A DNA stretch of 64,000 nucleotides, from positions 62,001 through 126,000 of the forward strand of contig NZ_PJBF01000042.1 in assembly GCF_002836505.1 (NCBI RefSeq). Reading direction: 5' to 3'. Under the pieces are notes generated by a model, which did no database searches, was not told the origin of the DNA, and saw only the letters and a program-made list of their open reading frames with translations. Within the stretch, counting starts at the first letter, position 1. Each line of letters begins with the position of its first letter. Below, one piece after another: positions 18,261 to 27,206 of this stretch. The DNA comes from Psychrobacter sp. Choline-02u-9 (GTDB taxonomy: Bacteria > Pseudomonadota > Gammaproteobacteria > Pseudomonadales > Moraxellaceae). The translations under genes were made by a program, and so were the position numbers.

Positions 18261-18297
18261 AAAGATAAATAATGCAGAAATAATTTATGTAACCAAT

Positions 18298-18335
18298 ATG
18301 CGCTTATCATGTATTTTTAATGTGTATAAGCGCAT
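18298..18335 (+). terminator. Terminator-like hairpin after the CpxRA-like operon
   Basis: A perfect 10-bp stem (ATGCGCTTAT and ATAAGCGCAT) encloses an 18-base loop 38 bases after the kinase stop. The 3' side lacks a good T-run, so it may be a weak terminator or an RNA end-protecting hairpin. Confidence 0.45.
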
Positions 18336-18472
18336 GTTTAGTAGTAGATAAAAGCTGACTCTTTTTAAAACCGACGTAATTTATTATAAATAGACACAAA
18401 TTAAAAGTAATTATATTCGTTTATATGAATATAAATGACGAACGGTATCAAAACACGGATGAACGGCATTGT

Positions 18473-18512
18473 CTCTCTGTATATATTCGGTAATACTAAT
18501 ATATACAGAGAG
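18473..18512. repeat. 15-bp perfect inverted repeat upstream of the adhesin
   Basis: Arms 18473-18487 and 18498-18512 (CTCTCTGTATATATT and its complement) are separated by a 10-base loop. No T-run exists on either strand, so it is not a standard terminator. Position suggests an operator or a leader-RNA stem for the adhesin. Confidence 0.7.
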
Positions 18513-18689
18513 TGATAAAGATTATACAAAACAGAACGTCTTATTCCTTAAAGACTACTACAACTATTATTTGAACAAGGTCTCGTTATTATAAGCTTAT
18601 AACCCGTTTTATTTTGTCACATCGTCTCTCTGACATGGATCTTATCTCTGATTTTTTAAATCTGACAAGTCTGTAAGGGAGTACGCATC

Positions 18690-21600
18690 ATGAACCGTAT
18701 CTATAAAGTCATCTGGAATGAAGCCTTAAGTTGTTTTACCGCTGTTGGTGAATACGCGAAGGGACGTGGCAAATCTTCCAAATCTAGCGTTAGCTCTAAC
18801 GCTACCATCAACACAACGTCTAACCTGTCCGTTATCCATACGTTACGTCTGAGCACTATAGCGCTTGGGCTACTAGCTGCTGGCTTTGGCATGCAGGCAA
18901 ATGCATTGGGTACCTACTTTGTTGGAGACGATCCAACACCTAGAATACATACCAATTCATTCCTTCATCAAACACTAACGGTGCAGGGTGGAGAAACGGT
19001 CATTGGTGATCCAAATACCAAAAATATTAGCGTGACTGCCAATAGACATGATAAGTCGCTAACGATAAAGCTCGATGAAAATGTCGACTTGGGGGCTGAT
19101 GGTAGTCTCAAAACGGGTGATACCTTAGTCGATAACTCTGGCATTAAGATTACAGCCATAAATCCAGCCAATAGTGTCACTTTGAGCAGTAGTGGCTTAA
19201 ACAATGGTAATAATAAAATCACCAATGTATCCAATGGTGCTGTGATGGCAGGGAGTAAAGATGCAGTTAATGGCTCGCAGCTATATAGGCTAGTTAATAT
19301 AGTCAAGGATAACAAGACTAAATATTATAGTGTTGACTCTGAAGCTATTGGCAATGCCAACAACGATGGCGCAACAGGTTATAACGCTATGGCCATGGGT
19401 GGCAATGCAAAGGCAACAGGCAGTCAAACTATTGCTATTGGTAGCTCGGAATCTGGACAGCAAACGTTGGCAAGTGGCGAGCAGTCTATTGCTATTGGTG
19501 CGAATGTCGTTTCAAGAGGCGGCTCTTCTATTGCCATCGGTGGCGATGACCTAAACTTAGCATCAATATACAATATCGACGGTAGTATCACTAGCACTGA
19601 TCTAAACAGTGGTACAGTCAATACGGCTTTTAATGAATATGCGGGTCGAGATCTACTGGATGCAAGCGACCCATATACAGGAAATACTGAATCGGGCGGG
19701 GCAGCTTCCATAGCAATTGGTGTCAAAGCTCGTACGGCGGGTCATCTTGCAACTGCAATAGGTACGCATGCGAATGCTGCTGCAACCGCGTCATCAGCGT
19801 TCGGTGTGGCTGCCTCTGCTACTGAAAAAGGGGCCTTGGCACTGGGTGCTGGCGCTCAGTCTAATACTCAAGATGGCGTGGCGCTAGGATCACAATCTGT
19901 AGCTAACGTTGCAGGTGGTGCGCTTGGGTTTGCTCCATCAAGTGCTAGTGTCATAGACAAAGCAGTTATTACAGCAACTAATAGTACAGATCTTGGTGCA
20001 GTTTCTGTTGGTAGCTCTACTAATGGTACTCGCCAAATTGTTAATGTCGCAGCAGGTACTCAAAACAGTGATGCAGTAAACGTATCTCAATTAAAAGCGT
20101 TAGATACTATCGTTGCTGGCATTGATTTCCCGATTCGTTCTAGCAGTGCACAGCCATACACCACGTCAGTAACAGGTACTGACGCTCTTGCCGTTGGCTC
20201 GAATGCCAATGCAAACGGTAATAACTCTACCGTGGTTGGAGAGAACGCATTTGCAAACGCAAACGCAACAGTCATTGGTGAAGGCGCAAGGTCTTCATTC
20301 AACGGCTTTGCTGGTGGTCAAGATGCAAAAGCAGGGGTTAATTCAGTGGCGATAGGTCAACGAGCCACAAACGGAACTGCAAGTCGTGCGGTTGCGATAG
20401 GCTATCAAGCAAAAGCCATGGCTCAAGACACCATTGCAATTGGTCTTGATGCACAAGCTAAAGCGCAAGGCGGTGTAGCACTCGGTAAAGGTGCTAGTGC
20501 AAATGCTCTAAACAGCGTGGCTTTAGGTCAAAACTCTATTGGGGCGGTACAAAGCGGCGCATCTTTCTTAACCAACGTTGCTGCTGATGCCAATAACGGC
20601 ACCGTCTCAGTAGGCGCTGTTGAAAGCGAACGTCGTATCATTAACGTTGCAGGTGGTTCAGCAGATACGGATGCAGTGAACGTATCTCAGCTAAAAGTGG
20701 TTACAGAAACTGCTAATAGAGGTTGGGATATTAGTGCACAAGGTGATAGTGCTACCGCAAGTACGGTAGAACCTGGCGAATCAGTTGACTTCAATAGTAA
20801 AAACAGCAACATCACTGTCTCCAAAACAGCAAACAACAATGATGTCTCGTTCGAACTCAACAACAACTTAGACCTAGGTAATAACGGTAGTGTAAGAATG
20901 GGTTCGAGCTCTCCATTCGGTCTTGGTAATACAACGACACTTGATCGCTCTGGCCTCAAAACAGGTAACGTATTATCTAGTACTACCGTTGATGGCTTAG
21001 GTGTTAGAACGGGTAATGCACTGGCTAGTACATCAGTTAATGGCTTAGGAGTATTTGTGAATGGTCCACTAGGTATTCCTAGTACTGTTCTAACCATGGA
21101 TGGTTTAACAATTATCGGTGGTCCAAGCGTAACAAGATCTGGTGGTATCAACGCTGGTAATAGAAGGGTTGTCAATGTTGATAACGGTGAAGACCCAAAT
21201 GATGCTGTCAATGTCAGTCAGCTCAATAGTGCCTCCGCTGCCGCTAAAACAGAGGTCGCTGCAGGTACTAACGTGGCTGACGTTGTAAAGTCTACAGGTG
21301 GTAACGGTCAAGATGTCTATACCGTTAATGCGGATGGTGTGACTGCTTCAGCAGGCTCTGATGCTGTCACAGTAACAGCAGGTGAAAAAGACGAGACGAC
21401 TAACACGACCGATTATGCTGTTGATTTAAGTGCTGATAGCAAAGCCAGTCTGGTAAAAGCGGACAGTGCCATGCAGACCATTGTTGCTCAAATAGATGGC
21501 GTTGATGTCAAAACGCTTAACCAAACGGACAATACGGCTAATTTCCTAACAGGAGATAACATTGTTCTCACTGCTGAGGATGGTGGTATTAAAATCGCTA

Positions 21601-23792
21601 CAAAAGAGGATGTCACTTTCACGAGTGCCAGCTTTGCTAATAGTACAGTTCGTGTGAGTAGTGAAGGTCTTGATAATGGCGGTAATAGAATCATCAATGT
21701 AGATGATGGTCAGGGAGATACAGATGCCGTCAATGTTAGACAATTAAATGCAACCAACAATACAGTGGACCTAGGACTGAACTTCACAGGAGATGATACA
21801 ACCGTTGTCGTCAATCGCAAGTTGGGTCAAACGTTGACACTCCAAGGAGGCGCGACAGAGTTAACTGAGAACAATATCGGTGTGATCGCTGATGAAGAGG
21901 GCAATCTAAATGTTAGATTGGCTGAAGATGTCATGCTTGGTAAAAACGGTAGCGTGAGAATGGAAAGCACGGTACTTAACAATGCAGGCGTCACCATCAC
22001 TGATGGTCCTAATCAGACCATTACGTTAAGCAACGAAGGTCTTGATAATGGTAATAATAGAATTATCAAAGTTGATAAGGGAATTGCCCCAACCGATGCC
22101 GTAAACTTTGCACAGCTCACTATGACTAATGATGAAATCGCTAAAGGCATCAAAATTGGTGACGGCAATAGTGCCAATGATCAGCAATTTGCATTAGGCG
22201 ATACCATCAATGTCACAGGAGATAACAATCTGACTACTGTCGCTTCTGCGACTGGCGTCCAAGTGAAACTGAATAATCAGTTAGACCTCGGAGATGATGG
22301 CAGTATACAGATAGGCAATAGCATCATGAGTGATGCAGGCTTTACCTTCGTTGGAAATGGCGTGAATAGAATGGTTTCGCAGGTCTCATTGAGTAGTCGT
22401 GGTCTAGATAATGGAGGCAACACCATTCGCAACGTTGGGGAAGGTGTGCTAAATACGGATGCTGTCAATGTTGGGCAGTTAAAAGATGTCGCCATTGCCT
22501 TGGATCAAGGTTGGGGCATCACCGCTCAAGGTGATATCGCTACGATGGTAAAACAAGGAGATGCCGTCGACCTCAGTAGTAAAGACGGTAATATCAAGGT
22601 ATCTAGGAAATCAGTGAGTGATGTCGCTGCTTTCGATAGTAGTCCATCACTACAAGCTGTAGCCATCCCTACCAATGCTAATGACATTAGCTTTGATTTG
22701 AACCCAGATATTACTTTGAATAGCGTAACCACTGGTGGTACGGTCATGAATGACGATGGACTGACCATTGCAGGTGGCCCAAGCATCACAAAAAGTGGTA
22801 TTGATGCCGCTGATACCAAAATTACCAACGTTCAAAATGGGGAAGTTTCGGCGACAAGTCAGGACGCTATAAATGGTGGTCAGCTTTATGCCCAAGGAAC
22901 TGGTATCAGCAGTATTATCGGTGGTGACATTGTTTACAATGCCGAAGATGGTACTTTCACCAACAGCGACATTGGTGGAACGGGTGAAAGCAATATTGAT
23001 GGTGCGATTGCTTCTATCAGACAAGGCACGATTGAAATTAGTGAAAATGTGCAAATTAACACAGAGAGCATTACCACTAATACAACCAATATCGCGACCA
23101 ATACGACAAATATTGCTACGAATATCAGCAATATCACGACCAATACCACGAATATCAGAACCAATACGGATAAGCTAAATGCTGGACTCAATTTTGGCGC
23201 AGACAGTGGTGCCAATATCAACAAACCAATTGGCGATGATAGTGTCCTAAGCTTTACTGGTGGCAATAACATCACCACCACAGCAGATGGCAGTAGTATT
23301 AAGTTTGATCTAAACGGTAATATCAGCGTTGATAGTGTCACAGTTGGGACAACGATTATCAATAGTGAGGGCATCAGTATGCAAGATGGGCCAAGTATGA
23401 CGTCTCAAGGTCTATATGCTGGTAACCAACGTATGACTGGTGTCGCCGATGGTGTCGAAGCGACAGACGCCGTCAACTATAGTCAGCTTAGCGCGCTTGA
23501 TAGTCGACTCAATAATAATATGAGCGATCTTGGCTACAAAATCGACGAAGTAGAAGACGATGCAAACGCAGGTATTTCAGCCGCGATGGCAATGTCGGCA
23601 ATGCCTCAGGCTTATATCGCAGGTAAGTCACTGATTGGTGGCGGTGTCGGTACCTATAACGGAGAAAGTGCTGTAGCAATTGGTTTCTCTAAATTATCTA
23701 ACGACGGTCGCTGGGTCATTAAGGTAAATGGTTCGGCAGATACTCAAGGAAACGTAGGCGGCGCAGTGGGTGCAGGTTTCCATTTTGACTAA
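18690..23792 (+). CDS. Trimeric autotransporter adhesin (YadA/Hia type)
   Basis: A 1700-residue surface adhesin. It begins with an ESPR extended signal (MNRIYKVIWNEALSCFTAVG) and a hydrophobic core; cleavage is expected after MQANA at residue 72. The passenger contains YadA-like head repeats (AIGxxA, VALGxxA elements) and nine neck-type motifs of the DAVNVSQL class, at intervals along the chain. These alternate with stalk blocks and a short run of five 7-residue coiled-coil units (NTTNIAT type) near residue 1460-1495. The final 90 or so residues form the YadA anchor, ending in the terminal aromatic-hydrophobic HFD. Family members bind host or abiotic surfaces. A GGGAG ribosome binding site precedes the ATG; a hairpin terminator follows. 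Confidence 0.95.
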   Translation: MNRIYKVIWNEALSCFTAVGEYAKGRGKSSKSSVSSNATINTTSNLSVIHTLRLSTIALGLLAAGFGMQANALGTYFVGDDPTPRIHTNSFLHQTLTVQGGETVIGDPNTKNISVTANRHDKSLTIKLDENVDLGADGSLKTGDTLVDNSGIKITAINPANSVTLSSSGLNNGNNKITNVSNGAVMAGSKDAVNGSQLYRLVNIVKDNKTKYYSVDSEAIGNANNDGATGYNAMAMGGNAKATGSQTIAIGSSESGQQTLASGEQSIAIGANVVSRGGSSIAIGGDDLNLASIYNIDGSITSTDLNSGTVNTAFNEYAGRDLLDASDPYTGNTESGGAASIAIGVKARTAGHLATAIGTHANAAATASSAFGVAASATEKGALALGAGAQSNTQDGVALGSQSVANVAGGALGFAPSSASVIDKAVITATNSTDLGAVSVGSSTNGTRQIVNVAAGTQNSDAVNVSQLKALDTIVAGIDFPIRSSSAQPYTTSVTGTDALAVGSNANANGNNSTVVGENAFANANATVIGEGARSSFNGFAGGQDAKAGVNSVAIGQRATNGTASRAVAIGYQAKAMAQDTIAIGLDAQAKAQGGVALGKGASANALNSVALGQNSIGAVQSGASFLTNVAADANNGTVSVGAVESERRIINVAGGSADTDAVNVSQLKVVTETANRGWDISAQGDSATASTVEPGESVDFNSKNSNITVSKTANNNDVSFELNNNLDLGNNGSVRMGSSSPFGLGNTTTLDRSGLKTGNVLSSTTVDGLGVRTGNALASTSVNGLGVFVNGPLGIPSTVLTMDGLTIIGGPSVTRSGGINAGNRRVVNVDNGEDPNDAVNVSQLNSASAAAKTEVAAGTNVADVVKSTGGNGQDVYTVNADGVTASAGSDAVTVTAGEKDETTNTTDYAVDLSADSKASLVKADSAMQTIVAQIDGVDVKTLNQTDNTANFLTGDNIVLTAEDGGIKIATKEDVTFTSASFANSTVRVSSEGLDNGGNRIINVDDGQGDTDAVNVRQLNATNNTVDLGLNFTGDDTTVVVNRKLGQTLTLQGGATELTENNIGVIADEEGNLNVRLAEDVMLGKNGSVRMESTVLNNAGVTITDGPNQTITLSNEGLDNGNNRIIKVDKGIAPTDAVNFAQLTMTNDEIAKGIKIGDGNSANDQQFALGDTINVTGDNNLTTVASATGVQVKLNNQLDLGDDGSIQIGNSIMSDAGFTFVGNGVNRMVSQVSLSSRGLDNGGNTIRNVGEGVLNTDAVNVGQLKDVAIALDQGWGITAQGDIATMVKQGDAVDLSSKDGNIKVSRKSVSDVAAFDSSPSLQAVAIPTNANDISFDLNPDITLNSVTTGGTVMNDDGLTIAGGPSITKSGIDAADTKITNVQNGEVSATSQDAINGGQLYAQGTGISSIIGGDIVYNAEDGTFTNSDIGGTGESNIDGAIASIRQGTIEISENVQINTESITTNTTNIATNTTNIATNISNITTNTTNIRTNTDKLNAGLNFGADSGANINKPIGDDSVLSFTGGNNITTTADGSSIKFDLNGNISVDSVTVGTTIINSEGISMQDGPSMTSQGLYAGNQRMTGVADGVEATDAVNYSQLSALDSRLNNNMSDLGYKIDEVEDDANAGISAAMAMSAMPQAYIAGKSLIGGGVGTYNGESAVAIGFSKLSNDGRWVIKVNGSADTQGNVGGAVGAGFHFD
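23070..23174 (+). repeat. Five tandem 21-bp units encoding a coiled-coil stalk
   Basis: Five consecutive imperfect 21-bp units (23070-23090 to 23154-23174) encode heptads such as ITTNTTN and IATNTTN with Asn in a core position, typical of trimeric autotransporter stalks. The unit preserves frame and heptad register, so slippage would change fibre length only. Confidence 0.85.
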
Positions 23793-23825
23793 CAAAACCT
23801 CTCAATTGTAGCTATCGGTAGACTA

Positions 23826-23860
23826 TAAAAAAGCAAGACATCTAATGTTTTGCTTTTTTA
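23826..23860 (+). terminator. Intrinsic terminator of the adhesin gene
   Basis: An A-rich 5' arm ending AAGCAAGACAT pairs with ATGTTTTGCTT, with one G-T wobble, followed by a T-run, about 35 bases after the adhesin stop. Confidence 0.8.
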
Positions 23861-23907
23861 CGGCTTAAAGATAAACAATTGATGCAGCAATAATGTCGAT
23901 GAATCAA

Positions 23908-23945
23908 AATAAGCGCTTGTAAATTGTGTCTCACAAGCGCTTATT
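23908..23945 (-). terminator. Intrinsic terminator of the flavoprotein gene
   Basis: A 13-bp perfect stem (AATAAGCGCTTGT and ACAAGCGCTTATT) with a 12-base loop lies just after the minus-strand gene's stop and is followed on that strand by TTTTG. Confidence 0.75.
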
Positions 23946-23963
23946 ATTTATAATTAAGGGCTT

Positions 23964-25142
23964 CTATATTCTGAACATTGCACCATTCGGTTTCAGTCCA
24001 ACATAGGCCATACCTGCTTGATTCATCCAGTGAGGTTGAATAATGCCATGCTGCAAAATCGCATGAATATCTCTATGCGCCCTTTCTATCTTATGCTTTT
24101 TATATAGGGAGGCTGTGCCTGCGACTGCGTAAATTTCAGATACCATGTCACGAGCTTCTCTTGCGCCTTCACAAGACGCTGCCCATACATCTGCAAGCTG
24201 TATATCAGTAAAGGTGTTCTGCTGCTGTGCCTCTTCCCATAGTACCTCGACACTATGATGCAGTTGGGCGCGTTTTGATGCCAGTATTGTTTTGCTCTTA
24301 GCAATGGTAGCTTGTACCGTTGCACGGTCGCGTAGATCTGGACTCTTACCAGGCGTTACTCTCTCAAGGCACATATCAACTAAGTCATCCATAGCGGCTT
24401 TTAATACGCCTAGCGCCATAGCTGCACAGCCAGCAGCATTGATACAACCAATAGGCAGTCGACTGTAGGCAGTATCGACAGCCACAGGACTATCAAAGTC
24501 AACTGCATAAGCCTCTTTGACAAAAGCGTCTTTAACAACGATATCGTGGCTACCTGTGCCATTTAGGCCGCCCACATCCCACGTATCAATGATTTTTACA
24601 TCTTTCTTGGGAATAAAAAATAGCTTTAAGTTTGCACCTGGGCCAAGGGTCGTAGGAGAGCCTTCGGAGATAACGAGACAACGGAGCACAAACCAGTCAG
24701 CCAATTGGCATCCAGAGACGAGTGTCCATTGTCCTGATACCATATAGCCATTATCTACTGTTTGTGCCACGCCTTCAGGACGTGCGGAATTGGCATAAAT
24801 ATGAGAGGGGTCGCTGTATACTTCTTTCATGCTGGATTCATCCAAAAATCGACCGAATGTACAGGCCAAATGGTTGTTCCAAACAATCCAAGCAACGGAG
24901 GCTTCAGCACTGGCCAACGTCTCATAAGTTTTTAGCGTTTCTATTGGGTTTCCTGCCCATCCTCCTAACGATTTAGGCAGCCCCATTCTAAATAATGCAA
25001 ATTCTGAAAGTTTATTGACTACCACGGGTGCAATTTTTCTAGCGCTTTCTGTTTCATCTCTGAACATGATTGCTGATGCATAAATCTTGTTTGCTGCATT
25101 CGATGGTAGGGTGGTTATCTCTGCTGAGGATATATCATTCAT
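23964..25142 (-). CDS. Acyl-CoA-dehydrogenase-fold flavoprotein, probable group D monooxygenase
   Basis: A 392-residue cytosolic flavoprotein of the acyl-CoA dehydrogenase fold with a type-2 C-terminal domain, the group that includes aromatic hydroxylases such as HsaA, HpaB-like enzymes and IacA as well as desulfurisation enzymes. Supporting elements are GLPKSLGGWAG near the N-terminus, ASVAWIVWNN, the beta-domain SGQWTLVSGCQLADW and GSHDIVVKDAFV, and the C-terminal RAHRDIHAILQHGIIQP. ATG at 25142 follows AAGG; the longest frame would use TTG nine bases earlier. It lies next to maiA on the same strand, 349 bases downstream of it, with its own terminator, so a role in aromatic or indole-type catabolism is suggested but unproven. 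No flavin reductase is adjacent. Confidence 0.7.
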   Translation of the reverse strand: MNDISSAEITTLPSNAANKIYASAIMFRDETESARKIAPVVVNKLSEFALFRMGLPKSLGGWAGNPIETLKTYETLASAEASVAWIVWNNHLACTFGRFLDESSMKEVYSDPSHIYANSARPEGVAQTVDNGYMVSGQWTLVSGCQLADWFVLRCLVISEGSPTTLGPGANLKLFFIPKKDVKIIDTWDVGGLNGTGSHDIVVKDAFVKEAYAVDFDSPVAVDTAYSRLPIGCINAAGCAAMALGVLKAAMDDLVDMCLERVTPGKSPDLRDRATVQATIAKSKTILASKRAQLHHSVEVLWEEAQQQNTFTDIQLADVWAASCEGAREARDMVSEIYAVAGTASLYKKHKIERAHRDIHAILQHGIIQPHWMNQAGMAYVGLKPNGAMFRI

Positions 25143-25491
25143 ATTGTGCAACCTTATCTTGATGAATAAGACAGTACTTTTTTCTACAGCTGATAAAGTA
25201 CAAATTTGAGCGATGACAAATGCTTATATAAAGAATAACCAACAGCTGCCCACCATACAACCGTTAATATGAATATATTAAAAATTATATTGTAAAAATT
25301 GAATAAATAATAGTCAATGAGACAAAATTCAGCAATTAAGCTAGGAATTAAGCTGTAAAGATAGGTAGGGGTAAAGAATATTGAAGAACGAAGCTAGACC
25401 AAATACTAAGTGTTAATTCTAAGTCACTTAATATTTGGCCGAGAAGATAAATATTCTATAAAGATAGGTATCCTATAAAAACTATCTTAAA
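25143..25491. other. Intergenic region between maiA and the flavoprotein gene
   Basis: This 349-bp AT-rich region contains an imperfect 14-bp inverted repeat (25399-25412 and 25425-25438, CCAAATACTAAGTG type, one mismatch) and a 7-bp AAGATAG/CTATCTT hairpin close to the maiA stop. The repeat may be a weak terminator for maiA or an operator for the flavoprotein gene. No ORF is credible. Confidence 0.45.
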
Positions 25492-26145
25492 TTAGGCATC
25501 ACGTTTCGGCGCATCAGGCTGCATCATAGGATCGGCATCTGCAAATGCCTTTAGTGTACGGCAATGAGTATCAATGGCGACGATATTGGGATAAGCGCTC
25601 AAATCTACTTTGAAGCGGCGAGCAGAAGAGACTTGCGGAATCAAATAACAATCTGCGAGAGTAGGACTGTCCCCATAGCAGAACTGTCCGCGATTGTTAT
25701 CCGCTGCCAAACGTGTCTCTAAAGCGGCAAAACCTTCACTGATCCAGCGATTGCACCATGCAATCACATCTTTCTCGTCTACTGACAGCTCATTGCGTAG
25801 GTACTGTAAAATGCGGCGATTATTAATTGGGTGGATGTCGCAACCAATCATGGCGCTCAGCGCGCGTACCTGCATACGTCCAGCAGCATCGTTAGGTAAT
25901 AATGGATGCTCAGGGTAGACCTCTTCTAACCACTCCAAGATAGCTGGACTTTGATATAATAATAAATCGTCAGCTTGTAGGACAGGCACCAGTCCTTGCG
26001 GATTAATCGCTTTGAAAGCATATTCTAACTGTTCATCCTGTGCCAGATTGATCGTGATATCATCGTAATCTAAGCCTTTTAGGTTCATAGCGATACGAGT
26101 ACGGTAAGACGTGCTACTACGAAAGTAGCCATAAAGTGTCATCAT
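25492..26145 (-). CDS. maiA: Maleylacetoacetate isomerase (zeta-class GST)
   Basis: Isomerises 4-maleylacetoacetate to fumarylacetoacetate using glutathione, the step between homogentisate ring cleavage and fumarylacetoacetase. The 217-residue protein has the zeta-class active-site motif SSTSYRTRIAMNLKG at the N-terminus (family SSCSxR), the cis-Pro GLVPVL, the ESPAI-type glutathione site here as YQSPAILEWLEE, and the zeta C-terminal helical domain with CDIHPINNRRIL. A good AAGGAC box precedes the ATG-ATG. It is divergent from an IclR regulator, which probably controls it. Assignment is secure from sequence and neighbours. Confidence 0.93.
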   Translation of the reverse strand: MMTLYGYFRSSTSYRTRIAMNLKGLDYDDITINLAQDEQLEYAFKAINPQGLVPVLQADDLLLYQSPAILEWLEEVYPEHPLLPNDAAGRMQVRALSAMIGCDIHPINNRRILQYLRNELSVDEKDVIAWCNRWISEGFAALETRLAADNNRGQFCYGDSPTLADCYLIPQVSSARRFKVDLSAYPNIVAIDTHCRTLKAFADADPMMQPDAPKRDA

Positions 26146-26303
26146 GATTCATGTCCTTATATTGATGTGTTTTTATAAAGATAAATATTATGAAGTAGGG
26201 GCTGTATCTTAGTGATATTTGATCGGGTAAACCCTTATTGAACAAACCACTAACAAGCAAACCATCATTAAAAATAACCAAGCACACCAGAATCGAGCAA
26301 ATC

Positions 26304-27161
26304 ATGCCAGCAGACAAAACCCTTGTAGACAGTTCTATCAGCAGTAAAAACCAAAGTGGGGTTCAGTCGCTTGAGATTGGGCTGTCGATACTCGATGTGC
26401 TGATCGACCGCAATGAGCCTATGATGTTAAAAGATATCGCTGAAGCCATGCAAATGCATCCAGCAAAATCCCATCGTTACTTGGTCAGCCTCATCCGCAA
26501 AAACTACGCGCGTAAGCTTGATGATGGGCGCTATGGGCTTGGCGATAGAGTCAATGCATTGGCATCACTAGGACATACTGGACTCAACCAAAACAATCTT
26601 TTGGCACGTCTCACGCAAGTGGCTGATGAAATCAAAGACACCTTAAATTGCGGTGTGCAAATTGCCAAATGGTTTAGCGAAGGCCCTATTATTATTCAGT
26701 CCGTTGAGCCAGACAGTCCGATTAGTATCATTACTCGCATCGGCTCACGTATGCCTCTGACGACATCGGCCACAGGGCAGTTATTTGCCAGTTATCAACC
26801 TGATGCCGTCATTCAGCCATTGGTCACAGCTGAATGGCATACGAGTAATACCGCCGCAGATATGGCCGAGAAGTGGCAGCACTTTACCCAGCTACAGGCC
26901 AAAATTCGTACTCAAGGCTATGCGACAGTGACGGGCGATATGCTTATGGGGATTAACGCCATTACGATTCCTGTTATATTGCCACAGCTTGCCAATAGTG
27001 CTACTAAACCATCCACGAGTAGTGAAAAAACTGATAGTGAAGATTTACCGCTAGAATATGCTATCACTATCATTGGAACAACAGAGCAGTTACCGATGAG
27101 CGAGCAACATAACGTGGTTAAGCAAATACTGGCGATAGCACAGCGTTATCAAATTGCCTAG
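26304..27161 (+). CDS. IclR-family regulator, probable controller of the homogentisate genes
   Basis: A 285-residue DNA-binding regulator. An N-terminal winged helix (SLEIGLSILDVLIDRNEPMM then LKDIAEAMQMHPAKSHRYL) is followed by the IclR effector domain (GVQIAKWFSEGPIIIQ; MPLTTSATGQLFASY). ATG 26304 is chosen over an in-frame TTG at 26238 because the extra N-terminus is poorly conserved in type and TTG has no ribosome binding site; the SD for the ATG is also weak. It is divergent from maiA. In Pseudomonas the homogentisate operon is repressed by an IclR protein (HmgR) responding to homogentisate, so the same role is inferred. The central insert between residues about 235 and 255 is low-complexity. 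Confidence 0.85.
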   Translation: MPADKTLVDSSISSKNQSGVQSLEIGLSILDVLIDRNEPMMLKDIAEAMQMHPAKSHRYLVSLIRKNYARKLDDGRYGLGDRVNALASLGHTGLNQNNLLARLTQVADEIKDTLNCGVQIAKWFSEGPIIIQSVEPDSPISIITRIGSRMPLTTSATGQLFASYQPDAVIQPLVTAEWHTSNTAADMAEKWQHFTQLQAKIRTQGYATVTGDMLMGINAITIPVILPQLANSATKPSTSSEKTDSEDLPLEYAITIIGTTEQLPMSEQHNVVKQILAIAQRYQIA

Positions 27162-27206
27162 TCAGTATGTGGTGCTATAAGCTAGGGCGTGCCTTCAATT
27201 CATCCT

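Larger units (their letters stand above)
18261..18689. promoter_or_regulatory. AT-rich upstream region of the trimeric autotransporter gene
   Basis: This 429-bp region has no ORF. It holds the CpxA-operon hairpin, a 15-bp perfect inverted repeat (18473-18512) and a 14-bp palindrome TTATAAGCTTATAA (18589-18602). The latter two lie about 180 and 90 bases upstream of the adhesin ATG and are candidate regulatory sites for it. Confidence 0.5.

Noticed and set aside
18473..18512. Inverted repeat read as an intrinsic terminator of the CpxRA-like operon
   Set aside because: No T-run follows on either strand and it lies more than 200 bases after the kinase stop.
23070..23174. Regular 21-bp repeats considered as a CRISPR-like array
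   Set aside because: Repeats are contiguous without spacers, in frame, and encode coiled-coil heptads of the adhesin stalk.
19424..23374. Many long minus-strand ORFs within the trimeric autotransporter gene (for example 20687-21211, 22650-23054, 22934-23374)
   Set aside because: They are shadows of the repetitive coding strand: low-complexity L/V/S-rich translations with no start signals or family resemblance.
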